The notes under the pieces were generated by a model, which did no database searches, was not told where the DNA came from, and saw nothing but the letters and a program-made list of their open reading frames with translations. Below are positions 27,302 through 36,681 of a stretch of DNA of 64,000 nt, piece after piece. The stretch is from RUG12461 sp045657665 (lineage in GTDB: Bacteria; Bacillota; Clostridia; Lachnospirales; Lachnospiraceae). The stretch spans positions 1 to 64,000 of the forward strand of contig JAZOTN010000004.1 in the NCBI GenBank assembly GCA_045657665.1, written 5' to 3'. The first letter of the stretch is position 1; each line of letters begins with the position of its first letter. The translations under genes and the position numbers were made by a program.

Positions 27302-27778
27302 ATGAATAAAGAAAAAATAAAACAATTTACGGTTCGGATCACGGAAAGCAACCGCACAGAGTTGGTCGCAGTCATGTATGACATGATCGAAACATATTTC
27401 GAGGATGCCTGCCTCGCATGGGAAAAAACCGATACCGATGCATTTAAGCAGCATGTCCGCGGAGCCGACAGAGTCCTGAAAGAACTTTCCGGCATTCTGG
27501 ATTTCAAATATGAGATCTCGGGCAATCTCTATGCCCTCTACACCTGGTGCAGGCAGCAGCTTTCACTGTCCATGGCAAAGAATGACCTTACGGGGATCGA
27601 GAATGCAAAGAAGGTTCTGATCCCGCTCGGAGATTCCTTCAGGAAACTCGCAAAGGAGGATAAGAGCGCTCCGATGATGAAGAACCGGGAAAATGTGACA
27701 TATGGTGCGACCTACGGAAGATCCGATATCTCGGAAAACATCGGCGCACAGGATACGAACAGAGGCTATTTTGCTTAA
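27302..27778 (+). CDS. fliS: FliS-family flagellin chaperone
   Basis: The 158-residue helical protein matches the FliS pattern: an early Tyr/Asp-containing helix (LVAVMYDMIETYFEDA), a middle helix (ADRVLKELSGILDFKYEISGNLYALYTWCRQQL) and a terminal helix containing KVLIPLGDSFRKL. FliS binds the C-terminus of unpolymerised flagellin in the cytoplasm and keeps it export-competent. Its position 13 bases after fliC fits this. It is longer than the usual 130 residues because of a polar C-terminal tail. A terminator at 27805-27836 ends the unit. Confidence 0.85.
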   Translation: MNKEKIKQFTVRITESNRTELVAVMYDMIETYFEDACLAWEKTDTDAFKQHVRGADRVLKELSGILDFKYEISGNLYALYTWCRQQLSLSMAKNDLTGIENAKKVLIPLGDSFRKLAKEDKSAPMMKNRENVTYGATYGRSDISENIGAQDTNRGYFA

Positions 27779-27804
27779 TGCTTACTACCAATAAATGCTT
27801 ACGG

Positions 27805-27836
27805 AAAGAGCATCGGAAAGGATTCCGGTGCTCTTT
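27805..27836. terminator. Intrinsic terminator after fliS
   Basis: AAAGAGCATCGG (27805-27816) pairs with CCGGTGCTCTTT (27825-27836) with one wobble pair and an 8-base loop, followed by TC. A-rich and T-rich flanks on both sides allow it to work in either direction. Confidence 0.85.
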
Positions 27837-27853
27837 TCGTTACTCATTTACAA

Positions 27854-27881
27854 ATGACAGAATTGCGCGTATATTTAAGAT
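27854..27881 (+). promoter_or_regulatory. Sigma-A-type promoter of c-di-GMP operon
   Basis: ATGACA (27854-27859), a 16-base spacer and TAAGAT (27876-27881) precede the GGDEF-EAL gene by 54 bases. This is the only promoter I see before the long operon that runs to 37326. Confidence 0.5.
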
Positions 27882-27935
27882 AGAAAAAAACGTTACCAGC
27901 CGGCGCCTGCGCCGAATGATAACGAAGGAGCATTG

Positions 27936-30452
27936 ATGGATAAGAAAAAAGTGCTGAACGGAATCCGGCTTTTTCTGATCGTTGCCAGCGTCCTGTGTCT
28001 GATCGGGGCGGCGGCCTTCATGTTCCATGACTACAGACGGGAAACACAGGTCTCTGACACTTCTGCGGATCTTCCTGTGGAGATTTCGCATCGGGTGCTT
28101 TACATCAGCTCCTACAATCCCATCTATTATTCCTCTGCAGAAAAAGAGGAAGGCCTCAAGGAATCCCTTTATCCGAAAGGAATTGAATATGACATCGTTT
28201 ATATGGATGCGAAGAATTTTGCCACCGAGGATGACCTGCTGGCGTTCCATGATTTCCTGAAGCGCCGGATCTCGGATGAAAAGAACTATGAAGGGGTGAT
28301 CCTCGGGGATGATGATGCCCTGAGATTCGGTATGCGTTATCAGGAAGAGCTCTTTCCCGGGATTCCCATGGTGTTCTTCGGGGTGAATGATATCGGGCTT
28401 GCTGAGGAAGCGTCTCAAAACCCGCTGATAAAGGGCTATTTTGAAACGGATTTTACAAAGGAGGCCATTGATACAGTGCTTCTTCTGTTTCCGGATACGG
28501 ATCGGCTTGTTGCTCTTCACGATGAATCCAGCGCGGGGCTTACGGATAAGGAGCTGTTTTACGAATGCGAAGCCTTTTATCCCGGGATCGTTTTTTCGGA
28601 TATCGATTCCCAGGAAATGACGGAGGAGGAGTTTGAGAAGACGGTTTCCGAAGTGTCCGGAAATGCGGTGTTCCTTTACATGACCTGCTATAATGACGGC
28701 GAGGGGAATACAGCCTCCGTGGAACGGAGGGCGGAGGGCATTACGACAAATACATCTCTCCCGGTGCTGAGAACCTATGACGGCGGCGTCGGGGGAGGCG
28801 TTCTCGGATCGGTTTCAGTAGACTTCAAGGAACAGGGATATCTCGGCGGGCAGCTGCTTTCCGATATGCTGGCCGGAAATGATGTCTCCAGTGTTCAGCT
28901 GGATATGGATACGGACGGAAAGAGGGTGTTTGATTATCGTCTCCTGAAGTCGTATGGATGCAACTATCATCTCCTTCCCGCAGATACCGAGTATGTGAAC
29001 CGGGGTCAGACCTTTATGGAGCGTTACGGCAGGATCCTTCCGGCGATCCTTCTCATCGGCGCGGCGCTGGTACTGCTTTTGATCGGAACAAACGTCAATA
29101 TGTATCAGGTCCGGATTGCGAATAAAGAGCTGGAAAAAACAGCGGAGGATCTGGAGACTTCACGGAAAGAACTGGAATACCGGGCGGACTATGACGCGAT
29201 GCTGGGGCTCCTTAACCGCCGCGCCGCCACGGACCAGCTGGATCAGACCTTAAAGGCGGACTCGAAGTATTCGATCCTGATCATTGATATCGATGATTTC
29301 AAAGGAGTGAACGAGTGCTACGGACATGAATTTGCGGATGAGCTTCTTGTTTCTCTCTCCAGCATGCTCATGATGATGGCGGATGAAAACGGGTGGCTTC
29401 TTTCCAGGTTCGGCGGAGATGAATTCCTCCTTATGATCCCGGATGCGTTCCTGACTGCAGAGGATCCGAGAGTGGAGACTCTTTTGCAGCTTTTCCGGCA
29501 GCCGTTCTCCGTTGGCGAGGAAATGATCATCATGTCGGCCAGCATCGGTATTTCCAATTCAGACGGCCAGTCCCCTCCGGAAACGCTTATCATCAACGCA
29601 GAAGCTGCCATGTATGAAGCAAAGCAGCGCGGCCGGAACATGGCATTCCTCTACGCGGATGAGATGAAGAGGGGTGTCCGGGAAGAAAACCAGATCAAGG
29701 CAAAGCTTCTTGACGCTTTTGAAAATGACGGGTTTTACATGGTCTATCAGCCGCAGATTGATGCGAAAACACTGGAGGTCAGCGGATATGAGGCTCTGGT
29801 CCGTATGAAGGAGCCGGGTCTTTATCCGGGACAATTCATCCCGGTGGTGGAGCAGAGCGGATGGATCGCACGGCTGGGACGCGTGACGACAGAGCTTGTG
29901 ATCAAACAGCTTGCGGCCTGGAGAGATGACGGAATGACGATCCATCCGGTGTCGGTCAACTATTCCAGCAAGCAGATGAATGATACGGGGTATTTGGATT
30001 TTGTAAAAGATCTGCTGACAAACTACGATATACCTTCTGAATATCTGGAGATCGAGTTTACCGAGGGACTCTTCATCGAAAGGACGAAGCAGGCGGAGGA
30101 GTTGTTTGCACGGTTCAAGGAGCTCGGGATCACGCTCCTTATGGATGATTTCGGTACGGGATATTCTTCCCTCGGGTATCTCACCTATATTCCGGTGGAC
30201 ATCATCAAGCTGGACAAATCCCTTGTGGATGCGTACCTGATCAGGGAAAAGGATTCCTTTATCCATGATGTGATCCGCATGATGCATGATCTCGGGAAAC
30301 GTGTTATCATCGAGGGTGTTGAGGAGGAATGGCAGTTTAAACGTCTTTGTGAATTCGGAGCGGATGCGATACAAGGTTACTACTTCAGCAAGCCGGTGCC
30401 GCCGGATGAAGCGATCTCATTCCGGCTGAAAAAAGAGGGGAGCGGGCAATGA
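27936..30452 (+). CDS. Membrane GGDEF-EAL protein with periplasmic-binding-like sensor
   Basis: The 838-residue protein has an N-terminal membrane anchor (residues about 10-31), an extracellular domain resembling ABC substrate-binding proteins (about 50-340), a second membrane segment (about 360-380), a GGDEF domain with an intact GGDEF motif at 493-497, and an EAL domain with YEALVRM (Glu 619), DDFGTGYSSLGYL and EGVE motifs. Both catalytic motifs look intact, so it could make or hydrolyse cyclic di-GMP in response to an extracellular ligand. I choose the ATG at 27936, 5 bases after AAGGAG, over the TTG one codon earlier. The next gene overlaps it by 4 bases. It heads a signalling operon just downstream of flagellin. 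Confidence 0.92.
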   Translation: MDKKKVLNGIRLFLIVASVLCLIGAAAFMFHDYRRETQVSDTSADLPVEISHRVLYISSYNPIYYSSAEKEEGLKESLYPKGIEYDIVYMDAKNFATEDDLLAFHDFLKRRISDEKNYEGVILGDDDALRFGMRYQEELFPGIPMVFFGVNDIGLAEEASQNPLIKGYFETDFTKEAIDTVLLLFPDTDRLVALHDESSAGLTDKELFYECEAFYPGIVFSDIDSQEMTEEEFEKTVSEVSGNAVFLYMTCYNDGEGNTASVERRAEGITTNTSLPVLRTYDGGVGGGVLGSVSVDFKEQGYLGGQLLSDMLAGNDVSSVQLDMDTDGKRVFDYRLLKSYGCNYHLLPADTEYVNRGQTFMERYGRILPAILLIGAALVLLLIGTNVNMYQVRIANKELEKTAEDLETSRKELEYRADYDAMLGLLNRRAATDQLDQTLKADSKYSILIIDIDDFKGVNECYGHEFADELLVSLSSMLMMMADENGWLLSRFGGDEFLLMIPDAFLTAEDPRVETLLQLFRQPFSVGEEMIIMSASIGISNSDGQSPPETLIINAEAAMYEAKQRGRNMAFLYADEMKRGVREENQIKAKLLDAFENDGFYMVYQPQIDAKTLEVSGYEALVRMKEPGLYPGQFIPVVEQSGWIARLGRVTTELVIKQLAAWRDDGMTIHPVSVNYSSKQMNDTGYLDFVKDLLTNYDIPSEYLEIEFTEGLFIERTKQAEELFARFKELGITLLMDDFGTGYSSLGYLTYIPVDIIKLDKSLVDAYLIREKDSFIHDVIRMMHDLGKRVIIEGVEEEWQFKRLCEFGADAIQGYYFSKPVPPDEAISFRLKKEGSGQ

Positions 30453-31765
30453 AGAAAAAGATATTGATAGTGGATGACGAAAACATTTCACTGATGATGA
30501 CGAATCATATCCTGGCCTCTGAGTTTGAGACGATCATGGCTTCCTCGGGAGAGGAGGCAATGAGCCTTTATGAGGGCGAGAAACCGGATCTGGTCCTTTC
30601 CGATCTTCGTATGCCCGGCATGAGCGGTCTGGAGCTGCAGAAGAACCTGAAGGAACGATACGGGAATGAAATCCCTTTTATCTTTATGACGGCGGACCGC
30701 GATGAGGAAACCGAGAGTGAGGGACTCCGGCACGGAGCCATGGACTACATCCATAAGCCTTTCCGTGCTGATGTGTTGCTAAAACGCATCGGCAACATCC
30801 TTAAGATGGTGGAGTTGATCCAGGGATTTAAGAAGGCTTCCGAGACGGATCCTATGACAGGACTTCTTAATAAGGCATCCGCCGAAGAGGAGGTCGGCGT
30901 ACTCTGCAAAAAAGCCTCTGGTGCGCTTCTTGTCATTGACCTTGACAGCTTTAAGCCCGTCAATGATCTCTACGGACATGTAATGGGCGACCGAATTCTC
31001 ATCCGTTTTGCGGAGATCCTGCAGTCGGCTGTTCGCTATACGGATATTACGGGACGTATCGGGGGAGACGAGTTTATCGCGTTTTGCCAGAATGTCAGCG
31101 ATGAATCCGTGATAGCGGAAAAAACAGCCTATATCAATGAAAATATTCTTTCTTCCGCCAGGGAGATCCTGGGCGATGATATGACGATTCCGCTCGGAGC
31201 ATCCGTTGGGTGTGTCTTTGTCCCGGATGAGGGTGTGGATTACCGCGAGCTGTTTGAGAAGGCGGATAAGGCGCTCTATCATGTAAAGGTTCATGGAAAA
31301 CACGGCTACAGGGTCTTTCACGAAAAGCTGACCAGTTCGGGAGATAAGAATCCGGCAGTCTCGGATTTCAGGAATGCGGAGAAGATCCTTTCCGAGCGGT
31401 CTCCTGCCAGCGGAGCCTATGATCTTCCTTTCGAACAGTTCCGAGCGGTATACCGTTATCTTTCCCGCTTGGTCGGGAATTATAAAAAAGAGATCTGGCT
31501 GATCCTGTTTACGCTTCATGAGGTTTCAGCATCAGCCCTGTCCATGGAGGAGGCGTCGGAGCAGTTTCTTAACGTGCTTTCCAATTCGCTCCGCCAGAGT
31601 GATGTGGTGACACGCAGTGGGAAAAACCAGATCCTTGCGATACTGAATGAAACCAGCCGCAAAAACTGCGATACCGTTATCAGGCGTGTTCTGAGCAACT
31701 GGGATAAGGCCGGTGCGGATACAGGATTCGATATCGCTTATGAAGCGGATAAGATCAAACCTTGA
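30449..31765 (+). CDS. Response regulator with diguanylate cyclase domain
   Basis: The 438-residue protein has an N-terminal receiver (KILIVDDEN; phospho-acceptor Asp in LVLSDLRMPG; conserved Lys in YIHKPF), then a GGDEF domain with an intact motif at 205-209 (IGGDEFI) and the GMDR/NDLYGH-type substrate segment. The last 150 residues look like a second, degenerate cyclase fold: SLRQSDVVTRSGKNQILAIL aligns with the R-x-x-D...GGDEF strand region but has lost the active-site motif. Phosphorylation probably controls c-di-GMP synthesis. It overlaps the GGDEF-EAL gene by 4 bases and is followed by an HPt gene, its likely phosphodonor or phosphate buffer. No histidine kinase is adjacent. Confidence 0.9.
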   Translation: MKKKILIVDDENISLMMTNHILASEFETIMASSGEEAMSLYEGEKPDLVLSDLRMPGMSGLELQKNLKERYGNEIPFIFMTADRDEETESEGLRHGAMDYIHKPFRADVLLKRIGNILKMVELIQGFKKASETDPMTGLLNKASAEEEVGVLCKKASGALLVIDLDSFKPVNDLYGHVMGDRILIRFAEILQSAVRYTDITGRIGGDEFIAFCQNVSDESVIAEKTAYINENILSSAREILGDDMTIPLGASVGCVFVPDEGVDYRELFEKADKALYHVKVHGKHGYRVFHEKLTSSGDKNPAVSDFRNAEKILSERSPASGAYDLPFEQFRAVYRYLSRLVGNYKKEIWLILFTLHEVSASALSMEEASEQFLNVLSNSLRQSDVVTRSGKNQILAILNETSRKNCDTVIRRVLSNWDKAGADTGFDIAYEADKIKP

Positions 31766-31780
31766 GAAACGGAGAAAACC

Positions 31781-32119
31781 ATGACGGTTGAGATATTAAA
31801 AAAATTCGGAGCAGACACGGAAGACGGCCTTGCCCGCTGCATGAATAACGAGGAGTTTTATCTGAAGATGGTAAACATGGCGCTCGCGGATGAGCGCTTT
31901 ACGACTATGAAGGATGTGCTCGAAGCAAATAAGCTGGACGAAGCGTTTGAGATGGCGCATGCGATGAAGGGGGTGTTCGGGAATCTATCCATTGCGCCCA
32001 TCTATGATCCGCTTTATGAACTGACGGAAGCCCTGCGAAGCAGGAGCGGTGCGGATTATATGTCCTTTTATACGGAGATGAAGACCCAGAGAGACAGACT
32101 TCTGTCAATAGATCAATAG
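31781..32119 (+). CDS. Histidine phosphotransfer (HPt) domain protein
   Basis: The 112-residue helical protein carries the HPt motif AHAMKG with the phospho-accepting histidine at residue 60, followed by NLSIAPIYDPLYELTEALR as the partner helix. It consists of the HPt domain only. It would shuttle phosphate between a hybrid kinase and a receiver. The neighbouring receiver-cyclase is the obvious partner; the donor kinase is not in this operon. It starts 15 bases after the cyclase stop. Confidence 0.85.
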   Translation: MTVEILKKFGADTEDGLARCMNNEEFYLKMVNMALADERFTTMKDVLEANKLDEAFEMAHAMKGVFGNLSIAPIYDPLYELTEALRSRSGADYMSFYTEMKTQRDRLLSIDQ

Positions 32120-32139
32120 TTTTATAGGAGAAACAGGAA

Positions 32140-33018
32140 ATGGAGAAAAAAGAGATCAACCAGAAACTGTTTGAAGATGAGCGTTCTTTATTCGGTCAGT
32201 GCGGCCTCCGGATCACAGACACTATTTTCGATAAAGGCGAGTCTCCTCTCAAGGAAAGCAGTGACATCGAACTTGAAAACTGTATGTTTCGTTACAAGTA
32301 TCCGCTCTGGTACGTAAAAAATGTCCATGCGGTGAACACAACCTGGTTTGAAATGGCCAGAGCAGGCGTCTGGTATGCAAAAGATGTGACCGTGGAGAAT
32401 TCCGTAGTGATCGGTCCGAAGAATTTCAGGCGCTGCGAGGGTCTTTCCTTCACACATGTGGATTTCACGAATGCAGAAGAAACCCTCTGGTCCTGCCGGA
32501 AGGTTCGCATGTCTGATGTGCATGCGAGAGGACCTTATTTTGCGATGAACTGCGAGGACATGGAAGTGGACGGCCTTGTTTTGGACGGAAATTATTCCTT
32601 TGACGGTGTGAAGAATTCCGTGATAAAGAATTCCACGCTCCTTACCAAGGATGCATTCTGGAATACGGAGAATGTTACGGTGGAGAACTGCTTTATATCC
32701 GGGGAGTATCTGGGATGGAACGCAAAGAATCTGACACTGGTCGGGTGCACGATCGAAAGCCTTCAGGGGATGTGCTATATTGACAACCTCGTGATGAAGG
32801 ACTGCAAGCTGATCAATACTACGCTGGCGTTCGAATACTCTTCCGTGGATGCCGAGATCACTTCGAAGGTGGACAGTGTGTTAAATCCCGGCAGCGGAAC
32901 GATCCGGGCAAAGCGGATCGACCGCCTTATCATAGAAAAGGATTATTGCGACGAGGGAAAAACGAAGATCCTTTGCGATGATATCGGTATGAGAAAGGAT
33001 GTCAACGATGAGTTATGA
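32140..33018 (+). CDS. DUF3737 family protein (parallel beta-helix)
   Basis: The 292-residue protein is made of short repeated strands (for example VTVENSVVIGPKNFR, MEVDGLVLDGNYSF, VTVENCFISGEYLGW) typical of a right-handed parallel beta helix. The overall sequence fits the DUF3737 family, whose biochemical function is not established. No signal peptide is present. Its 3' end overlaps the start of the MalY/PatB gene by 11 bases. DUF3737 genes often sit beside amino-acid or sugar metabolism genes, which fits here only loosely. Confidence 0.8.
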   Translation: MEKKEINQKLFEDERSLFGQCGLRITDTIFDKGESPLKESSDIELENCMFRYKYPLWYVKNVHAVNTTWFEMARAGVWYAKDVTVENSVVIGPKNFRRCEGLSFTHVDFTNAEETLWSCRKVRMSDVHARGPYFAMNCEDMEVDGLVLDGNYSFDGVKNSVIKNSTLLTKDAFWNTENVTVENCFISGEYLGWNAKNLTLVGCTIESLQGMCYIDNLVMKDCKLINTTLAFEYSSVDAEITSKVDSVLNPGSGTIRAKRIDRLIIEKDYCDEGKTKILCDDIGMRKDVNDEL

Positions 33019-34177
33019 TTTTGATACCGTAAGGGATCGCCGCGGAACGGATTCCCTGAAATGGGATGTTCCGGAGAGGGACCTTCCCATGTGGGTTGCC
33101 GATATGGATTTTCCGGCTGCTCCGGAGATTCAGGAGGCGATGGAAGAAAAGCTCCGGGAAGGGATCTTCGGTTACAACATCATTCCGGATGCCTGGTATG
33201 ACGCGTATATCGGCTGGTGGAAGGAGCGCCACGGTCTTACGATCGAAAAGGAGTGGCTCATTTTCTGTACCGGTGTGATCCCGGCGCTTTCCAGTGCGGT
33301 GCGGAAACTGACGACACCGAATGAAAGAGTGGTGCTGCTGACCCCGGTTTACAACACCTTTTACAATTCCATCGTAAACAACGGCAGGAAACCTCTCGAA
33401 TGCCCTCTCCGGTATAAAGATCATCAGTATTCCATAGATTTTACGGCTTTGGAGGAGGCTCTCTCGAATCCCCAGGCAACGATGATGTTTCTCTGCAATC
33501 CCCAGAATCCGGAAGGAAAGATCTGGGACAGGGAGACGCTGGAAAAAATCGGTACTCTCTGCAAAAAACATCATGTGATCGTGATCGCCGATGAGATCCA
33601 CTGCGATCTGACGGAGCCCGGAAAATCCTATATCCCGTTTGCTTCCGTATCCGAGACCTGCCGTGATATCAGCATTACCTGTATCGCCCCGACAAAAGCC
33701 TTTAACCTGGCGGGAATTCAGACGGCTGCGGTGTTTGCTTCAAACCCGGTGCTGAGGCACAAGATCTGGAGAGCGCTGAATACGGATGAGGTCGCGGAAG
33801 CGAATTCTTTTGCAGCAACTGCAGCCATTGCGGCGTTTACGAAAGGAGGTCCCTGGCTTGATGAGCTTCGGGCCTATGTATTTGAAAACAAAAAATGCGT
33901 ATCGGAATTCCTGGGCAGGGAGATCCCGGAGCTCTTTCCGGTCAATTCCGACGCCACATATCTTCTATGGATTGATGCGCACGCTCTTCCGAACGAAGGA
34001 AAGGGGTTTGCGAAGTTTCTTCGGAATGAGACCGGGCTTTTTATCATGGATGGCGGTCTGTACGGGCTTGGAGGAGAAGGGTTTCTCCGGATGAATGTGG
34101 CATGCCCGAGGTCTCTTGTGATGGAAGGCCTGGAGCGTCTTCGCGCAGGAGCTGAAAAGTATAAAGCAATTTTATGA
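33008..34177 (+). CDS. MalY/PatB family PLP-dependent aminotransferase / C-S lyase
   Basis: The 389-residue fold-type I PLP enzyme shows the MalY/PatB signature: an N-terminal RRGTDSLKWD and PMWVADMDFP, CNPQNPEGKIW in the middle, VIADEIHCDL with the cofactor-binding Asp, and a PTKAFNLAG segment with the Schiff-base Lys. Members cleave cystathionine or other cysteine S-conjugates to give pyruvate, ammonia and a thiol. I use the ATG at 33008, nine bases after AAGG; an ATG three codons earlier sits on top of that ribosome binding site. The gene overlaps the MATE gene downstream by 4 bases, so export and lyase genes are coupled. Confidence 0.9.
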   Translation: MSYDFDTVRDRRGTDSLKWDVPERDLPMWVADMDFPAAPEIQEAMEEKLREGIFGYNIIPDAWYDAYIGWWKERHGLTIEKEWLIFCTGVIPALSSAVRKLTTPNERVVLLTPVYNTFYNSIVNNGRKPLECPLRYKDHQYSIDFTALEEALSNPQATMMFLCNPQNPEGKIWDRETLEKIGTLCKKHHVIVIADEIHCDLTEPGKSYIPFASVSETCRDISITCIAPTKAFNLAGIQTAAVFASNPVLRHKIWRALNTDEVAEANSFAATAAIAAFTKGGPWLDELRAYVFENKKCVSEFLGREIPELFPVNSDATYLLWIDAHALPNEGKGFAKFLRNETGLFIMDGGLYGLGGEGFLRMNVACPRSLVMEGLERLRAGAEKYKAIL

Positions 34178-35499
34178 GTGATGAAAAAAAGAAGATCCTT
34201 TCGTCACTGATCACGCTTTCCATCCCGACGATCCTGGAGGAGGTGCTTCGGACTCTTCTTCAGTATGTGGATACGGCGATGGTCGGGCATCTGGGGCAGC
34301 GGGCGACAGCGGCAGTCAGCACAACAACCACCGTCAACTGGCTGGTATACAGCGTGCCGTATGCCGTTGAGATCGGCATTATGGCGCTTGCCGCGAAAAG
34401 CTACGGCGCAAAGGACTATCAGCATGTAAAAAAGATCACATCCCAGGGACTTTATCTTTCTCTTATTACCGGCGGGGCGCTGACAGCGCTGTGCCTTTTT
34501 CTTAGTCCGTTCATTCCTGTATGGATGGGCGCGGAAAAAGCGATCCAGGGAGATGCTTCCCTCTACTTTTCCATCATCAGTCTTCCTCTCATCCTCCGCA
34601 TGATGAATGCGGTGTTCGGCGGTGTGATCCGTGCGACGAAGGATACAAAGACCCCGATGATCATCAATCTTCTGGCGAATATCCTGAATGCACTTCTGAA
34701 CGGGCTTTTTATCTATGGACTGAATCTTGGCGTAATGGGAGCTGCCATCGCTTCTCTCATCGCCTATTCCCTTTCCGGCGTTGCAATGATCGTCCTTGCA
34801 GTCCGACGCGGCTGGCTTTGTGTGGGGGAAAAAGAGCTGATGCGATGGGACAGAGGGATTGTGTCCGAAACCATGAAGATCTCCGTTCCGGCCATCGGTA
34901 CCAGCGTCACGTCCTGCCTTGGCTATGTGTTTTTTGCGGGAATGGTCTCCGGAATGGGGACCGGGATCTTTGCGGCTCATTCCATAGCCGTGACGGCGGA
35001 AGAGCTTTTCTATATGCCGGGGTACGGGCTCCGTGTCGCGACCTCATCCCTTGTCGGAAATGCTCTTGGAGAAGGAAACCGGCGCAAACAGGATCTGACG
35101 GAGAGAATCAGCATCTGGATGACCGTTATCGGCATGTTTCTTTCCGGTCTCATACTGTTCTTTGTTTCTGCTCCTTTGATGCAGCTTTTTACGATTGACG
35201 CAGGTGTGGCGGAACTGGGAGCGGAAATGCTCCGGATGATCGCTTTTACCGAGCCGCTTTTCGGTTTGATGGTGGTCATCGAAGGGATCTTTTACGGTCA
35301 GGGAAAAACAAAGGCCGTTTTTCTTGTGGAAACCTGTTCCATGTGGGGAGTGAGGATCCTGTCGACTTATATCGTGACGCATGTTTTCGGGCTGTCTCTC
35401 CGGGAGGTCTGGTACTGCATGATCGCTGACAACGTTTGCAAGGCCATGCTTCTTCTGGTAATCTATCTGTATGGGAGGAGAAGGGGGAAACACGTATGA
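34174..35499 (+). CDS. MATE family efflux transporter
   Basis: The 441-residue membrane protein has about twelve hydrophobic segments in two similar halves. The N-terminal pattern TLSIPTILEEVLRTLLQYVDTAMVGHLG and the GVIRATKDTKTPM loop are typical of MATE exporters, which expel cationic drugs or metabolites by Na+ or H+ antiport. It overlaps both neighbours by 4 bases. The substrate cannot be predicted. Confidence 0.92.
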   Translation: MSDEKKKILSSLITLSIPTILEEVLRTLLQYVDTAMVGHLGQRATAAVSTTTTVNWLVYSVPYAVEIGIMALAAKSYGAKDYQHVKKITSQGLYLSLITGGALTALCLFLSPFIPVWMGAEKAIQGDASLYFSIISLPLILRMMNAVFGGVIRATKDTKTPMIINLLANILNALLNGLFIYGLNLGVMGAAIASLIAYSLSGVAMIVLAVRRGWLCVGEKELMRWDRGIVSETMKISVPAIGTSVTSCLGYVFFAGMVSGMGTGIFAAHSIAVTAEELFYMPGYGLRVATSSLVGNALGEGNRRKQDLTERISIWMTVIGMFLSGLILFFVSAPLMQLFTIDAGVAELGAEMLRMIAFTEPLFGLMVVIEGIFYGQGKTKAVFLVETCSMWGVRILSTYIVTHVFGLSLREVWYCMIADNVCKAMLLLVIYLYGRRRGKHV

Positions 35500-36677
35500 A
35501 TGCTGGTCGTCTCATCTTTTTTTCCGGTATCTATGACACGCTGGATCTTTATACGGAAAAATTCATCGAAATCTTTACCCGGAAGGGCTACGAGTGCCTG
35601 AATCTCGATATTTCCCATATGCCGGGAGCGATCGCATCCCTTGCCGCTTTTATCGAGGAAGAGGGGATTTCCGCAGCCATTGGTTTCAACGGGATGGGCT
35701 TTCAGCTGGAGATCACGAAAGGTCATAACTTTTGGGAGGAGAACGGGATCCCTGCGATCAATATCCTGATGGATCACCCCTTTCATTTTGACAAGCATCT
35801 GAAAAACGCTCCCGAAACAGCGGTGGTGCTTTGCATGGATAAACGTCATATCGGCTATGTCCGGCGGTTTTATCCGAATATCCGGAACGTGGATTTTCTC
35901 CCTCATGCCGGGATTGAAAGTGATTCTCCCCATCCGGATATAAAGGACCGCGAAACGGAAGTGCTGTATGCAGGGACGCTTTCCCGGTTTGTTGCGGAGG
36001 GGCTGATCCCGGACCTGTCTTCTATAACGGAATATGACGCGCTTGCCCTTTCGAAGGAAGTGTTAAATGAGCTTACGACCCATCCGGAAAAGACGACGGA
36101 GGAGGCGATCGAAGCCTATTTTGCATCGGAGGGGATCTTTTTTTCCGATGAGGAATTAAGGCGCCAGATCACGCGTCTTCGGTTTCTCGATTCCTTTGCG
36201 GTTTCCTTTTACCGGGAGCAGGCCGTGAGGCGTCTTGTGGACAGCGGTGTGCCGGTGACGGTTTACGGGTCAGGCTGGGATCCTCTGGACTGGGCGGGTC
36301 ATCCGAAGCTGAAGCTGGCGGGACGGGTTGGTGCACGGGAGATCCTTTCCGTGATGGAGCAGTCGAAGATCGTACTGAACACCATGACCTGGTTTAAGGC
36401 AGGGACCCATGACCGGGTCTTTAACGGTATGCTGCAGCGTGCAGGGGTGGTGAGCGACGATTCCGAATATATGAGAGAACGCTTTACCTCAGGGAAGGAA
36501 CTTTATATGTTCGATCTGAATCAGATCGAAGAAATGCCGGAGAAGGTAAAAAATCTTCTTTCCGATACAGACCGTCTCCAGGAGATGGCGGACCGGGGAT
36601 ATCATGCAGCAAAGGCGCATGATACCTGGGAAAACAGGATTGACGATGTGATTTTGAAATGGATCCCGGAGTCGTAA
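35496..36677 (+). CDS. CgeB-like glycosyltransferase family protein
   Basis: The 393-residue protein has an N-terminal Rossmann-like half containing a HPFHFDKHL segment and a C-terminal GT1-like half with VYGSGWDP, LAGRVGAREILSVMEQSKIVLNTM and a DRVFNGMLQRAGVVSDDS stretch. These match CgeB/glycosyl transferase group 1-2 proteins. A role in cell-surface or flagellin glycosylation is possible but not shown by context. The start at 35496 overlaps the MATE stop (ATGA) and follows GGGAGGAGAAGGGGG. An in-frame ATG 20 codons earlier lies inside the MATE gene. Confidence 0.75.
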   Translation: MNAGRLIFFSGIYDTLDLYTEKFIEIFTRKGYECLNLDISHMPGAIASLAAFIEEEGISAAIGFNGMGFQLEITKGHNFWEENGIPAINILMDHPFHFDKHLKNAPETAVVLCMDKRHIGYVRRFYPNIRNVDFLPHAGIESDSPHPDIKDRETEVLYAGTLSRFVAEGLIPDLSSITEYDALALSKEVLNELTTHPEKTTEEAIEAYFASEGIFFSDEELRRQITRLRFLDSFAVSFYREQAVRRLVDSGVPVTVYGSGWDPLDWAGHPKLKLAGRVGAREILSVMEQSKIVLNTMTWFKAGTHDRVFNGMLQRAGVVSDDSEYMRERFTSGKELYMFDLNQIEEMPEKVKNLLSDTDRLQEMADRGYHAAKAHDTWENRIDDVILKWIPES

Positions 36678-36681
36678 GCAT

